A stretch of 64,000 nt of DNA from Ruminiclostridium hungatei (GCF_002051585.1 NZ_MZGX01000001.1:124001-188000); one strand, 5' to 3'. Positions 34,634 through 41,680 are shown, counted from the stretch's first letter. Numbers and translations: made by a program. The notes: a model not told the origin generated them from the letters alone.

Positions 34634-35236
34634 ATGAAAATTATTGAAAAGTTTTCTTTCTGTAGCGCAAATTATCTTACTCTGAAGCTTAAGCACAACC
34701 ACCAAAAAAGATCAGTGCTTTATTTTGGATTTCAAGCGATATATGGAGATTTGATTAAGTTAATAATTATGGCACTTATTTCTGGAATGGTCGGTTCTTT
34801 CTGGACAACCATGCTGATAGCATTTTCGTTTGCCTATTTGCGAAAAAATGCCGGCGGAATTCATATGAAATCAGAGTGGGGATGTATTTTATTTACAACG
34901 GGTATATGTGTTATCCCCGGGACTATCGTTAATAGTTTTTCTATCACTTCTTTTTCTTTAACAATCTTCTTTATGATAATGGTACTTATATTTTGTTTGG
35001 TGTGTTTATATAAATATTCTCCAATGAGCTCTAATATCGGTGATATACCTAATAAATCTAAAATTGCAAAGTTCAAAAAGAAATCAATAATATCTCTTGT
35101 TTCCTTGTATCTTTTAGCAATAGGCTTTATATTTTTCGGTCAGTACAAAAGTTCAATTTCAATTGTAGCTGGATGTATGCTTGAAGTTTTTACAATCTTG
35201 CCGTATAAACGAAAAAAGACAATCAAATTGCATTGA
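34634..35236 (+). CDS. agrB: AgrB-like peptide-processing membrane protease
   Basis: 200 residues from the ATG after GGAGAAT, with about six membrane helices. The catalytic pair lies in RKNAGGIHMKSEWGCIL. Counting from this start they are His77 and Cys84, the same spacing and numbering as staphylococcal AgrB. AgrB cleaves the C-terminal tail of AgrD and closes the thiolactone or lactone ring. A TATAAT lies at 34596, so it may have its own promoter. It converges on the agrD-like gene, which is encoded on the other strand. Confidence 0.9.
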   Translation: MKIIEKFSFCSANYLTLKLKHNHQKRSVLYFGFQAIYGDLIKLIIMALISGMVGSFWTTMLIAFSFAYLRKNAGGIHMKSEWGCILFTTGICVIPGTIVNSFSITSFSLTIFFMIMVLIFCLVCLYKYSPMSSNIGDIPNKSKIAKFKKKSIISLVSLYLLAIGFIFFGQYKSSISIVAGCMLEVFTILPYKRKKTIKLH

Positions 35237-35288
35237 CTGCCTAAGAAATATTTGATATGATAAATTCGACAAGAAATAATATTTTATT

Positions 35289-35319
35289 GCAACTTTCTCC
35301 GTAAAGTTGCTATTTTTTT
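35289..35319 (+). terminator. terminator after agrB
   Basis: Perfect 8-bp stem GCAACTTT / AAAGTTGC with a 6-nt loop, followed by TATTTTTTT. It separates the convergent agrB and agrD transcripts. Confidence 0.85.
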
Positions 35320-35326
35320 GTGTTTT

Positions 35327-35464
35327 TTACTTTTTATTGTCTTTTAGTGCCTTAGGGGTCTTTGGCTGATGGCCCCAAAGAAAGCTGAAATCATTTGCTT
35401 TCTTTGCAGCTATCTCAGAAACTTTCGAATCGATAGCAGATAATATTTTTGAGGTTTTATCCAT
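35327..35464 (-). CDS. agrD: AgrD-like cyclic-peptide pheromone precursor, 45 aa
   Basis: Start chosen at the ATG 9 bases after AAAGGAG (an ATG at 35470 overlaps the receptor stop). Amphipathic N-terminal helix (MDKTSKILSAIDSKVSEIA), then DFSFLWGHQPKTPKALKDNKK. Aligned by its Pro-Lys-x-Leu tail with staphylococcal AgrD (Cys, nine residues, P-K-E-L), Ser27 falls exactly at the Cys position and the Pro, Lys and Leu match. That predicts a five-residue lactone ring S-F-L-W-G after AgrB cleavage. Last gene of a regulator-receptor-precursor operon. Confidence 0.8.
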   Translation of the reverse strand: MDKTSKILSAIDSKVSEIAAKKANDFSFLWGHQPKTPKALKDNKK

Positions 35465-35466
35465 TG

Positions 35467-36201
35467 TCATTTACTCCTTTCTAAATGAAATTTAGATACA
35501 CTGGTTATAACCTTAATGTAATTATATAGTATCACAAAATTTAATAGTCCACTACCAAAACAACACAAACCAAGGAAAATTTTTGTAGTGTAATCAAATG
35601 ATGTAAAATATGTAATGTAAATTTTCGTAAGATTTACCTCTATAAAAAATAGAATGAAAATTACAGTGATAAATCCGAAGAGCCTTATCTTATATTGCTT
35701 GAATTTTTGGATAACAAAAGTAAAGTTCCAAAATGAAGCTATCGCTACAATTTGAATTAATCTTTCAGGCAAAAAGCATAAGAACCTTTTTAATTCAGGG
35801 GAATTAAGTAAATTCGCTTCTTGTCCATTATAAAAATAGCGAATGCATAAAGGCACATATAATGATTCAAAGCTAATGATTAAGAGAGAAAATGCTGCAA
35901 CTCCTAATATTGATTTTAGCCAGGTTGTCTTATAAATATACTTCAATATAATAGAGTATACAACCATAGAAACAATAGATGTGATATTCATATTTGGTAT
36001 AAAATATCCGACAATCGCACTTATGAATGATACCACAACTGCCGAGACAAGCATTTTAACAAAGTTAGCAATAAATTTACTAGAATCACATTTAAATGGC
36101 ACTGCATTACTTTCCCCTAGGATTATAAGGGAGAACATAAAGCAGAGAAAATACTGCGGGGTCGATAATATAAATACGTTTAAAACACTAAAGCCTTCCA
36201 T
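35467..36201 (-). CDS. multi-helix membrane protein resembling an AgrC sensor domain without a kinase
   Basis: 244 residues, about seven hydrophobic helices, GGAGG before the ATG. The segment SPELKRFLCFLPERLIQIVAI resembles the last part of the membrane sensor of GHKL-type kinases in agr loci. The protein ends soon after the last helix with a basic tail (KFHLERSK) and has no His-kinase or ATPase domain. Its stop overlaps an ATG of agrD. It is the candidate peptide receptor, but how it signals inward is unknown. Confidence 0.6.
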   Translation of the reverse strand: MEGFSVLNVFILSTPQYFLCFMFSLIILGESNAVPFKCDSSKFIANFVKMLVSAVVVSFISAIVGYFIPNMNITSIVSMVVYSIILKYIYKTTWLKSILGVAAFSLLIISFESLYVPLCIRYFYNGQEANLLNSPELKRFLCFLPERLIQIVAIASFWNFTFVIQKFKQYKIRLFGFITVIFILFFIEVNLTKIYITYFTSFDYTTKIFLGLCCFGSGLLNFVILYNYIKVITSVSKFHLERSK

Positions 36202-36246
36202 AACAAACCTCCGTAAATTTGTTTTAATTTAATGACAAGAAAAAAA

Positions 36247-36816
36247 TTAAAGTTTACGTGCAATAATAATATCTTCCAGTGGTATCCCGGAGTCTTTTAT
36301 TTTTATTGCAATATTCAGATATTCTCTGTTATCTGTATCTGCAGCAAATTTCATAATTTTGTTCTGTTCTATACTATCTTCTGTATATGAATTTGAACCA
36401 AGCAACTTACTTACATTCACGCCAGACAGGCTAGCTATTTGATATATGATTTTTACATCAGGGATTATACCCTCTTCTATGTTTTTTACTTCTTTAACTT
36501 TCAAATCATTGTATAACGCAAATTCTTTTTGAGATAATTTCATACTTTCCCTTAAATTTTTTATTGATGCAGCGACATAATTTGCGTTTATGGAACTTAA
36601 TATTTCATTGATATCTTCAATATCACAACCTAATAGATAATCAATACTGACTTTAAAAATCCTCCTTAATTTTTTTAAATTTTCAACACTCGGATATCTT
36701 CTATCTCCAGCCAATAATTTACTTATTGCTGAGGGAGTAACCTCCAATTCATTAGCTAAATCGGCTGGTTTCATTCCGAATTTATCCATTAACAATGCAA
36801 GCCTTTGAGAAAACAT
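36247..36816 (-). CDS. tandem-HTH XRE regulator of the Agr-like module
   Basis: 189 residues from the ATG after GGAGG. HTH 1 at about 5-55 (MKPADLANELEVTPSAISKL, then DYLLGCD) and HTH 2 at about 75-130 (LSQKEFALYNDLKVKEVKNI), with the same tandem layout as the CI-like repressor at 32358. It is the first gene of the minus operon with the receptor and agrD, 45 bases apart. Its promoter contains a perfect dyad, suggesting autorepression. Possibly it receives the signal from the receptor. Confidence 0.8.
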   Translation of the reverse strand: MFSQRLALLMDKFGMKPADLANELEVTPSAISKLLAGDRRYPSVENLKKLRRIFKVSIDYLLGCDIEDINEILSSINANYVAASIKNLRESMKLSQKEFALYNDLKVKEVKNIEEGIIPDVKIIYQIASLSGVNVSKLLGSNSYTEDSIEQNKIMKFAADTDNREYLNIAIKIKDSGIPLEDIIIARKL

Positions 36817-36850
36817 TCCAATTCCTCCACTAAACATACTATTAAATATA

Positions 36851-36879
36851 ATAATAGACTGGCAGTCAACATATGTCAA
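36851..36879 (-). promoter_or_regulatory. promoter of the regulator-receptor-agrD operon with operator in its spacer
   Basis: Minus-strand TTGACA (36874-36879), 17-base spacer, TATTAT (36851-36856). The spacer holds the perfect 11-bp dyad GACTGGCAGTC (36857-36867). Confidence 0.7.
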
Positions 36880-36970
36880 GATAAATGGAATAAAAGTCTA
36901 AGAAAACGAGGAAAAATTGAGTAATAGTCACAAAATAGCTATAAAAGTGAATATTAGTCAACTATTATAC

Positions 36971-36997
36971 TTGATAATAATTGACTGGCAGTATAAT
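36971..36997 (+). promoter_or_regulatory. rightward promoter with a matching operator
   Basis: TTGATA (36971-36976), 15-base spacer, TATAAT (36992-36997). Between the boxes is GACTGGCAGTA (36983-36993), a copy of the dyad in the divergent promoter with one mismatch. Confidence 0.6.
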
Positions 36998-37016
36998 ATG
37001 GTAATGAAAGGAAGTG

Positions 37017-37295
37017 ATGGAAGTGAGAAAGATAAAGGCTGATAAGCTGAATATTTTAGGAAGACTCAGAGAAGATGTTGGGCTTAAGAGGGAAGAAGTT
37101 GAGGCGCATATAAAGAAACTTGAAATTCCCGATTTAAGCTGTTCGACTTCATACTTGTGTAAATTGGAAAAGCTCGGCACTGATAAAAAGCCATCATTAG
37201 AGTTAGCCATAGAATTGTGTAAAATGTACAAATGCAGACTTGAGGATATATATCCAAATCTCAAGGATAAACTTAAGGGCCTTAAGGTTTGCTAA
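37017..37295 (+). CDS. XRE-like regulator, 92 aa
   Basis: Starts 5 bases after AAAGGA; nearby GTG codons at 37014 and 37024 are alternatives. HTH-like core (LREDVGLKREEVEAHIKKLE...TSYLCKLEKLG, then MYKCRLEDIYP). Divergent from the tandem-HTH regulator across a shared operator region, so the pair forms a second CI/Cro-like switch. Confidence 0.7.
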   Translation: MEVRKIKADKLNILGRLREDVGLKREEVEAHIKKLEIPDLSCSTSYLCKLEKLGTDKKPSLELAIELCKMYKCRLEDIYPNLKDKLKGLKVC

Positions 37296-37320
37296 AAATA
37301 AACACTGGGGGGTGAAGCTT

Positions 37321-37470
37321 TTGGAAGAAATCACTGCGAATGGAAAAGGACGTATAACTTGGGATGCAAAGACCACTGCCATCTATTTGGGAATTTCATA
37401 CGGGTTACTGCTAAAGCTGGTAAGGCAAAAGAAAATTCCCTTTGTATCAGTTGGGAGAATTATACCATAA
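37321..37470 (+). CDS. short excisionase-type HTH protein, 49 aa
   Basis: TTG start after GGGGGGTGAAG. WDAKTTAIYLGISYGLLLKLVRQKKIPFVSVGR is an HTH-17/excisionase motif. The wing ends abruptly after GRIIP, so it may be a truncated form. It lies 24 bases before the toxin-antirepressor gene. Confidence 0.6.
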   Translation: MEEITANGKGRITWDAKTTAIYLGISYGLLLKLVRQKKIPFVSVGRIIP

Positions 37471-37494
37471 CAAGTAATGAAAGGAAGTGGGGTC

Positions 37495-38631
37495 ATGCAC
37501 AATAAAATACGGCGCAGTGACATATTCTATGCAGACCTCAATCCGTATATTGGTTCGGAGCAGGGAGGAGTCAGGCCGGTACTAATTCTTCAGAATGATA
37601 TTGGCAATAAATACAGTTCCACGGTCATTGTTGCTGCTATCACTTCCCAGATAGACAAAACAAAACTCCCCACACATGTTAAGGTTGATGGCTATGGATT
37701 GCGTGAAGGCTCACTTATCTGTCTGGAACAGTTGAGGACAATTGATAAATGTAGACTCCGAGAGTACAAAGGGCATCTTGATAACGAGCAAATGGCCAGG
37801 GTTGAGAGTGCAATAAATATTAGCCTTGGAATGCAGCAAAACCAAAAGGAGGGACAAGCAGTGTCAGATTTAATGGTTAAGCAAGTTGAGTTTAATGGAG
37901 ATATCCTTCTCGCTGTAAAGGATAATGAGACAAATAAGATTCATGTTGCAGTCTATTATGTGTGTCGCGGACTTGGGCTTTCGGATGGTCAGATGAAAAA
38001 TGAACGCGTAAGAATTCAAGATGATATTGTTCTATCAAAAGGGGGACGAAAAATCATCCTCCCTACAAATGGCGGTTCTCAAGAGGCTTTATGCATAGAA
38101 ATAGATTATCTCCCATTATGGCTTGCAAAAATCAACGCAAATATTATTCAAGACAAAGCGGTTCAGGACAAGCTTATTGAGTACCAACTAGAAGCTAAAG
38201 ATGTACTTGCAACTGCTTTTCTCGGACAAACTCAACCACAATTCAATATTCCACAAACTTTACCTGAAGCTCTTAGGCTTGCTGCTGACCTGGCAGAGGA
38301 AAACGCAAAACTTCTTCCTAAGGCAAATTCGTTTGATACATTTATAAATTCAGAAGGTAACCTCACCATTGAGGAAACCGCCAAAACATTAAACATAAAG
38401 GGTATTGGGAGAAATAAATTATTTCAGGTCTTAGCGATAGAGAAAATTCTTTTCAAGAAAGGCGACAGCTACGAAGCCTACCAAAATTATATAAACAGTG
38501 GTTACTTCATACATAAGCAAAACCCAATTAAAAAAGGAGATGTAATTGAGCAAAGAACCCAGGTGTTTGTTACTCCAAAAGGACTTGATTGGCTTAGCAA
38601 AAAAATGAAAGAAAGAAGTTATATGGCTTGA
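37495..38631 (+). CDS. MazF/PemK toxin fused to a P22-type antirepressor with KilAC domain
   Basis: 378 residues in one frame; start at the ATG 8 bases after GGAAG. Residues 5-113 are a complete MazF/PemK ribonuclease-type domain (RRSDIFYADLNPYIGSEQGG, VRPVLILQND, ending in the family's usual INISLGM). Residues about 128-235 are a P22_AR_N antirepressor domain, and 270-375 a KilAC domain. At the join there is AAGGAGG and an in-frame GTG at 37861, so a free antirepressor can also be made. No MazE-like antitoxin gene lies upstream. Confidence 0.85.
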   Translation: MHNKIRRSDIFYADLNPYIGSEQGGVRPVLILQNDIGNKYSSTVIVAAITSQIDKTKLPTHVKVDGYGLREGSLICLEQLRTIDKCRLREYKGHLDNEQMARVESAINISLGMQQNQKEGQAVSDLMVKQVEFNGDILLAVKDNETNKIHVAVYYVCRGLGLSDGQMKNERVRIQDDIVLSKGGRKIILPTNGGSQEALCIEIDYLPLWLAKINANIIQDKAVQDKLIEYQLEAKDVLATAFLGQTQPQFNIPQTLPEALRLAADLAEENAKLLPKANSFDTFINSEGNLTIEETAKTLNIKGIGRNKLFQVLAIEKILFKKGDSYEAYQNYINSGYFIHKQNPIKKGDVIEQRTQVFVTPKGLDWLSKKMKERSYMA

Positions 38632-38760
38632 ACAGGGCAGAATTATAGGTTCTTGCGGGTTTGTCCTTAACAGCCCGATACCAACCCCGGGGAGGTGGTT
38701 GACATGAGAAGTTAATAACATCTTTAAGACTTAACACGAAAGCTAAAGAAAGGAGGAACT

Positions 38761-38904
38761 ATGGGAGCAATTTTTGGATTCAACTGGTTTGATTTACTGC
38801 AGATGATTTTAATCAATTATTCAAATTGGCTGCAATGCAGAGCTATTATAACCGAACCAATCAATCAATCAGAAGTATCCGGATACCCAACCGGGTTCAC
38901 TTAG
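38761..38904 (+). CDS. small phage protein, 47 aa
   Basis: Strong site AAAGGAGGA before the ATG. Hydrophobic aromatic N-terminus (MGAIFGFNWFDLLQMILINY) and polar tail. No family recognised. It lies just before the structured noncoding region. Confidence 0.5.
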   Translation: MGAIFGFNWFDLLQMILINYSNWLQCRAIITEPINQSEVSGYPTGFT

Positions 38905-38959
38905 ATAATGTGGCCACGCCGATTCACTTTCAGATCGAATTTAAAAATTAACAATTAGT

Positions 38960-39690
38960 CCAACGGCGGTCGGACGGATACTGCCCGCCGTTTACCTGGA
39001 GGACCGCCCGAAAGGGATAAACGCAACGTCGGTTGAGATAAGCAGCGAGAAAAGGATTCCGGAAGTGCAGGAGCCTGATACCCCTTACAAGAAGCTTTGC
39101 AGGTTGTAAGGTGAAAGTGAAGTGTATGGGATAACGGTAGACAGCTGACTGCCCATTAAATATGCGGCTGCTGAGGTAGCCAACCCTCAATCCTCCACCA
39201 ACGCTCAGGACGTTCCCTGTGTCGAGAATAGAGCCATGATTAAACGAGTGCAGCGCACAGCGTTTAAACCGTTGCACGGAACAATGGTGACAGCCGGGAA
39301 AGATCGGCAAATAACCGGAAAGACTGCAACATGAATAAGCGGCCATGTGTGCAAAGTGGGATAAACCAATCTCAATAATTGTTGCAGTTTACCGGCCCCA
39401 TGGAGAAATAGCACAACGGACAGTGCGGGGAGTGTACACTATAAACCTTGACCTTTGATGTGAGTTCGATTCTCACTTTCTCCGCAAAGCCTTCTGTGTA
39501 AGAGGTTGGTTACCTCATAAAACAACAACGGCGCACAGAGTCAAAACCATACGTGCTGGCTGTATGTCATTCGGTGGAATAGCGAAAAGGCAGGTAAGCG
39601 CCTAAAGCTTACAGATGCTCCATTTGCAGTTGATTGCATCACCAACTCAGCAACGCCGTCCGCCAGAACGCATCTGGCCCAAGCCGAAAG
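38960..39690 (+). ncRNA. large structured noncoding RNA candidate (ROOL/GOLLD-like)
   Basis: About 730 bases without a credible gene in any frame and with higher GC than its surroundings. It is full of perfect stems: ACGGCGG/CCGCCGT (about 38972-38991), a CCC-GAAA-GGG tetraloop near 39007, CCTTACAA/TTGTAAGG (39083-39111), TTAAACG-GTGC/GCAC-CGTTTAA (about 39240-39267), a long-range CTGCAAC/GTTGCAG helix with CCGG/CCGG (39317-39396), GAGGT/ACCTC near 39505, GTAAGC/GCTTAC near 39600 and GCCAGA/TCTGGC (39662-39678). It encloses a tRNA-like element. Size, prophage location and tRNA association match the ornate phage RNAs ROOL and GOLLD. Confidence 0.6.
39402..39484 (+). tRNA. tRNA-like element without a normal anticodon arm
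   Basis: Acceptor stem GGAGAAA/TTTCTCC (7 bp, perfect), U8-A9, D stem GCAC/GTGC with GG in the loop, and T arm GTGAG-TTCGATT-CTCAC (5 bp, perfect). The 33 bases between D and T stems do not form a 5-bp stem with a 7-nt loop; the best pairing is CGGGG/CCTTG around a 15-nt loop containing the palindrome AGTGTACACT. CCA is not encoded. A tRNA mimic or degenerate tRNA inside the structured RNA. Confidence 0.5.
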
Positions 39691-39716
39691 GTTAATAAAA
39701 TTTTAGGAGGTGCATT

Positions 39717-40277
39717 ATGGCAAAGTTAAATGTTGAGGTCGAAGTAGATTGGTTAGATGAAAGTGAGTCACTGGACGATGTTATAAAATCTGAGGTTCTT
39801 CATAAAGTTTCGAAAATGATTGAGGATAGGCTAACAGCAAAAGCCTTGGAAAAATTTGAGTCGAAAGTCGTTGAGTGTGCCGAGCAGATTGAAACAAGAG
39901 TGGTTGAACTTTCAAACAAAGTTATTGATGATTTTGTTTTAACCCAAAGATTTCCTCAGCCAAAAAACTCATACGACGACAACCCCGAAACGAAAACTAT
40001 TCAAGAAATTTTTATAAGTAAGCTGGATAGTTGTTTGACTCGTAGTGTAGATGAAAATGGCAATTATACAACTTCGTCTTATTCTTCCAAGGGAACGAGG
40101 CTAGAATGGCTCACGGGGAAACTTGCTGAAAAATATGCAGATGAATTGGTAAAGAAACATGTTAAGGACGTTAAAGGGCATATCGAAAAGTATATTCTTG
40201 ACAAAGTTAAGGGCGAAATTCTTGTTCAATTATCGGATTCTGTTCTCAGCAAAATCGATTTTTCTAAGATTAAATAA
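39717..40277 (+). CDS. phage protein, 186 aa, function unknown
   Basis: TTAGGAGG before the ATG. Acidic, helical, with heptad-like stretches (about 25-75 and 135-175). No motif recognised. First gene after the structured RNA and probably the start of the long early operon. Confidence 0.65.
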   Translation: MAKLNVEVEVDWLDESESLDDVIKSEVLHKVSKMIEDRLTAKALEKFESKVVECAEQIETRVVELSNKVIDDFVLTQRFPQPKNSYDDNPETKTIQEIFISKLDSCLTRSVDENGNYTTSSYSSKGTRLEWLTGKLAEKYADELVKKHVKDVKGHIEKYILDKVKGEILVQLSDSVLSKIDFSKIK

Positions 40278-40353
40278 GCCCGCCTGAGCATATCAGGCCC
40301 AAACCCAAAAGCAAGAGTAAGCTACACGGGTATTCTTAATTATTTTATTATGT

Positions 40354-40383
40354 GGGGCCAGATGGCTGCAGCATGCTGGCCCC
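40354..40383 (+). promoter_or_regulatory. hairpin upstream of the Spo0A-like gene
   Basis: GGGGCCAG and CTGGCCCC pair across 14 bases. No T run follows, so it is not a simple terminator; a second small stem GCCTGA/TCAGGC lies near 40282-40298. Confidence 0.45.
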
Positions 40384-40429
40384 GAAACCACAAATCTAAA
40401 CCAAAATTTAAAATTTGGAGGTAATTCTT

Positions 40430-40948
40430 ATGCAAAAGACATTTAATGATGATGGTACGATTACCATCAATATGACGGAACATGAGTATTTTAACAGTGT
40501 TTTCGGCAACAAGCAATATGTCCAAGCTTCTGTTAATTCAACCCCGATCAACACGGTTCCTGCAAATACAGACCTCGAAACTCTCGTTACAAATCTTCTC
40601 AATAGTATTGGTATGCCCCGCAACATCAAAGGTTTTCACTATGTACGGCAAGCAATATCTTTGGCGGTAGAAAACCCAGACATCGTCGATGGAATGACAA
40701 AAGAGCTATACCCGGCTATAGCTAAATCATTTCAGGCAGAACCTTCCCGCGCAGAAAGAGCAATCCGGCACGCCATAGAGGTTGCCTGGGACAGAGGGAA
40801 TGAACCTGCGCTAAGCTCTTTGTTTGGGTATTCAATCAGCCAGTACAAGGGGAAGTCCACCAATTCAGAATTTATCGCTCTTATGGCAGACAATCTCAGA
40901 CTTCAGCTTAAGGAGGGAGGCAGAGGAAATGACGGCGAAGTGCAGTAA
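40430..40948 (+). CDS. phage protein with a Spo0A C-terminal DNA-binding domain
   Basis: 172 residues from the ATG after TTTGGAGG. Residues about 50-160 follow the Spo0A effector domain closely: TNLLNSIGMPRNIKGFHYVR, then SRAERAIRHAIEVAWDRGN (Spo0A has SRVERAIRHAIEVAW), SLFGYSIS and TNSEFIALMADNLRL. The first 45 residues are unrelated to a receiver domain and have no phosphoacceptor Asp context. It may bind 0A-box-like DNA without phosphorylation, acting on host sporulation or on phage genes. Confidence 0.85.
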   Translation: MQKTFNDDGTITINMTEHEYFNSVFGNKQYVQASVNSTPINTVPANTDLETLVTNLLNSIGMPRNIKGFHYVRQAISLAVENPDIVDGMTKELYPAIAKSFQAEPSRAERAIRHAIEVAWDRGNEPALSSLFGYSISQYKGKSTNSEFIALMADNLRLQLKEGGRGNDGEVQ

Positions 40949-41204
40949 GTGTGGCGCTCAGTGGAAAGTGAGCATACATAAAGATTTGGATTCCCCGTTT
41001 GTTTGCCCAAGATGTTCAAGTAAAACGAAATTCAAAACTACACTTTTCTTTGCCGGCTTAATTGCCTCTTGCTTGATAATACCAAAGCTCAACTGTATTG
41101 CAAATGATGCACGAGGATATCAGGCCGTGGGAGGTGAGATATTTATACCGCTGCTTTATCTTCTGGTCGCAGCACTAATTCGTGAGATTGGGGGGTTTTT
41201 ATGA
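40929..41204 (+). CDS. zinc-ribbon membrane protein, 91 aa
   Basis: Overlaps the Spo0A-like gene by 20 bases; GGAGG lies before the ATG. CSKCGAQW and CPRCSSK knuckles in the first 35 residues, then two membrane helices (about 40-58 and 70-86). Function unknown. Confidence 0.6.
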   Translation: MTAKCSKCGAQWKVSIHKDLDSPFVCPRCSSKTKFKTTLFFAGLIASCLIIPKLNCIANDARGYQAVGGEIFIPLLYLLVAALIREIGGFL

Positions 41205-41386
41205 ACAAGCTAAGCGCATTGCATCTGGCGTACTCAATAATTACCGACAGGAGAAATGAAAACAGATACTGTATGTCTCAGATAAGAAACAAAGAGACGC
41301 TGCAAATTGAGGCTACTTACCATGATGCAGTAAAAGTTATAGAGGAATTGCGCGAAAAAGAAAGACAAAAAGAAAACGCCCAATAA
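41201..41386 (+). CDS. small phage protein, 61 aa
   Basis: Overlaps the previous stop (ATGA). Helical, charged C-terminus (ELREKERQKENAQ). No family recognised. Confidence 0.55.
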   Translation: MNKLSALHLAYSIITDRRNENRYCMSQIRNKETLQIEATYHDAVKVIEELREKERQKENAQ

Positions 41387-41443
41387 TAAGGCGATAATCA
41401 AAATTTCCTACAAAAATTATATCGTGAAAGGCAGGACTTGTAA

Positions 41444-41671
41444 ATGATATTTGAAAAGTTGAAAAAGCTCATTTATGAGCAACTGGGTGTGGATGAGGAT
41501 GAAGTAATAATGGAATCGTCCTTTGGAGATGACCTTGGATTTGATGATCTGGATATGGTTGAACTGATTATGAATGCAGAGGAAGAATTTGATATTGAAA
41601 TTGATGCTGCTGGACCAGACTTCAATACAGTTGGTGAAATGGTCAGCTATATTCAGAAAAAGCTGGAATAG
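41444..41671 (+). CDS. acyl-carrier-protein-like phage protein lacking the attachment Ser
   Basis: 75 residues with the full ACP four-helix pattern: LKKLIYEQLGVDEDEV, FGDDLGFDDLDMVELIMNAEEEF and TVGEMVSYIQKKL. In acyl carrier proteins the helix-II motif is D-S-L, with the Ser carrying 4'-phosphopantetheine. Here it is D34-D35-L36, so no prosthetic group can be attached in the usual way. The Asp may mimic a charged modified Ser. Possibly a decoy or structural partner of host ACP-binding proteins (inference). Confidence 0.85.
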   Translation: MIFEKLKKLIYEQLGVDEDEVIMESSFGDDLGFDDLDMVELIMNAEEEFDIEIDAAGPDFNTVGEMVSYIQKKLE

Positions 41672-41680
41672 GAGGCTGAT

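Noticed and set aside
38700-38720. A three-codon leader peptide (ATG AGA AGT TAA) after GGGGAGGTGG
   Set aside because: The ribosome site is good but three codons cannot be distinguished from chance without expression data.
38948-39414. Minus-strand reading frames of 69-132 codons inside the structured region
   Set aside because: Their composition is odd, they have no ribosome sites, and they overlap stems of the RNA candidate. They appear because the region is GC-rich and has few stops.
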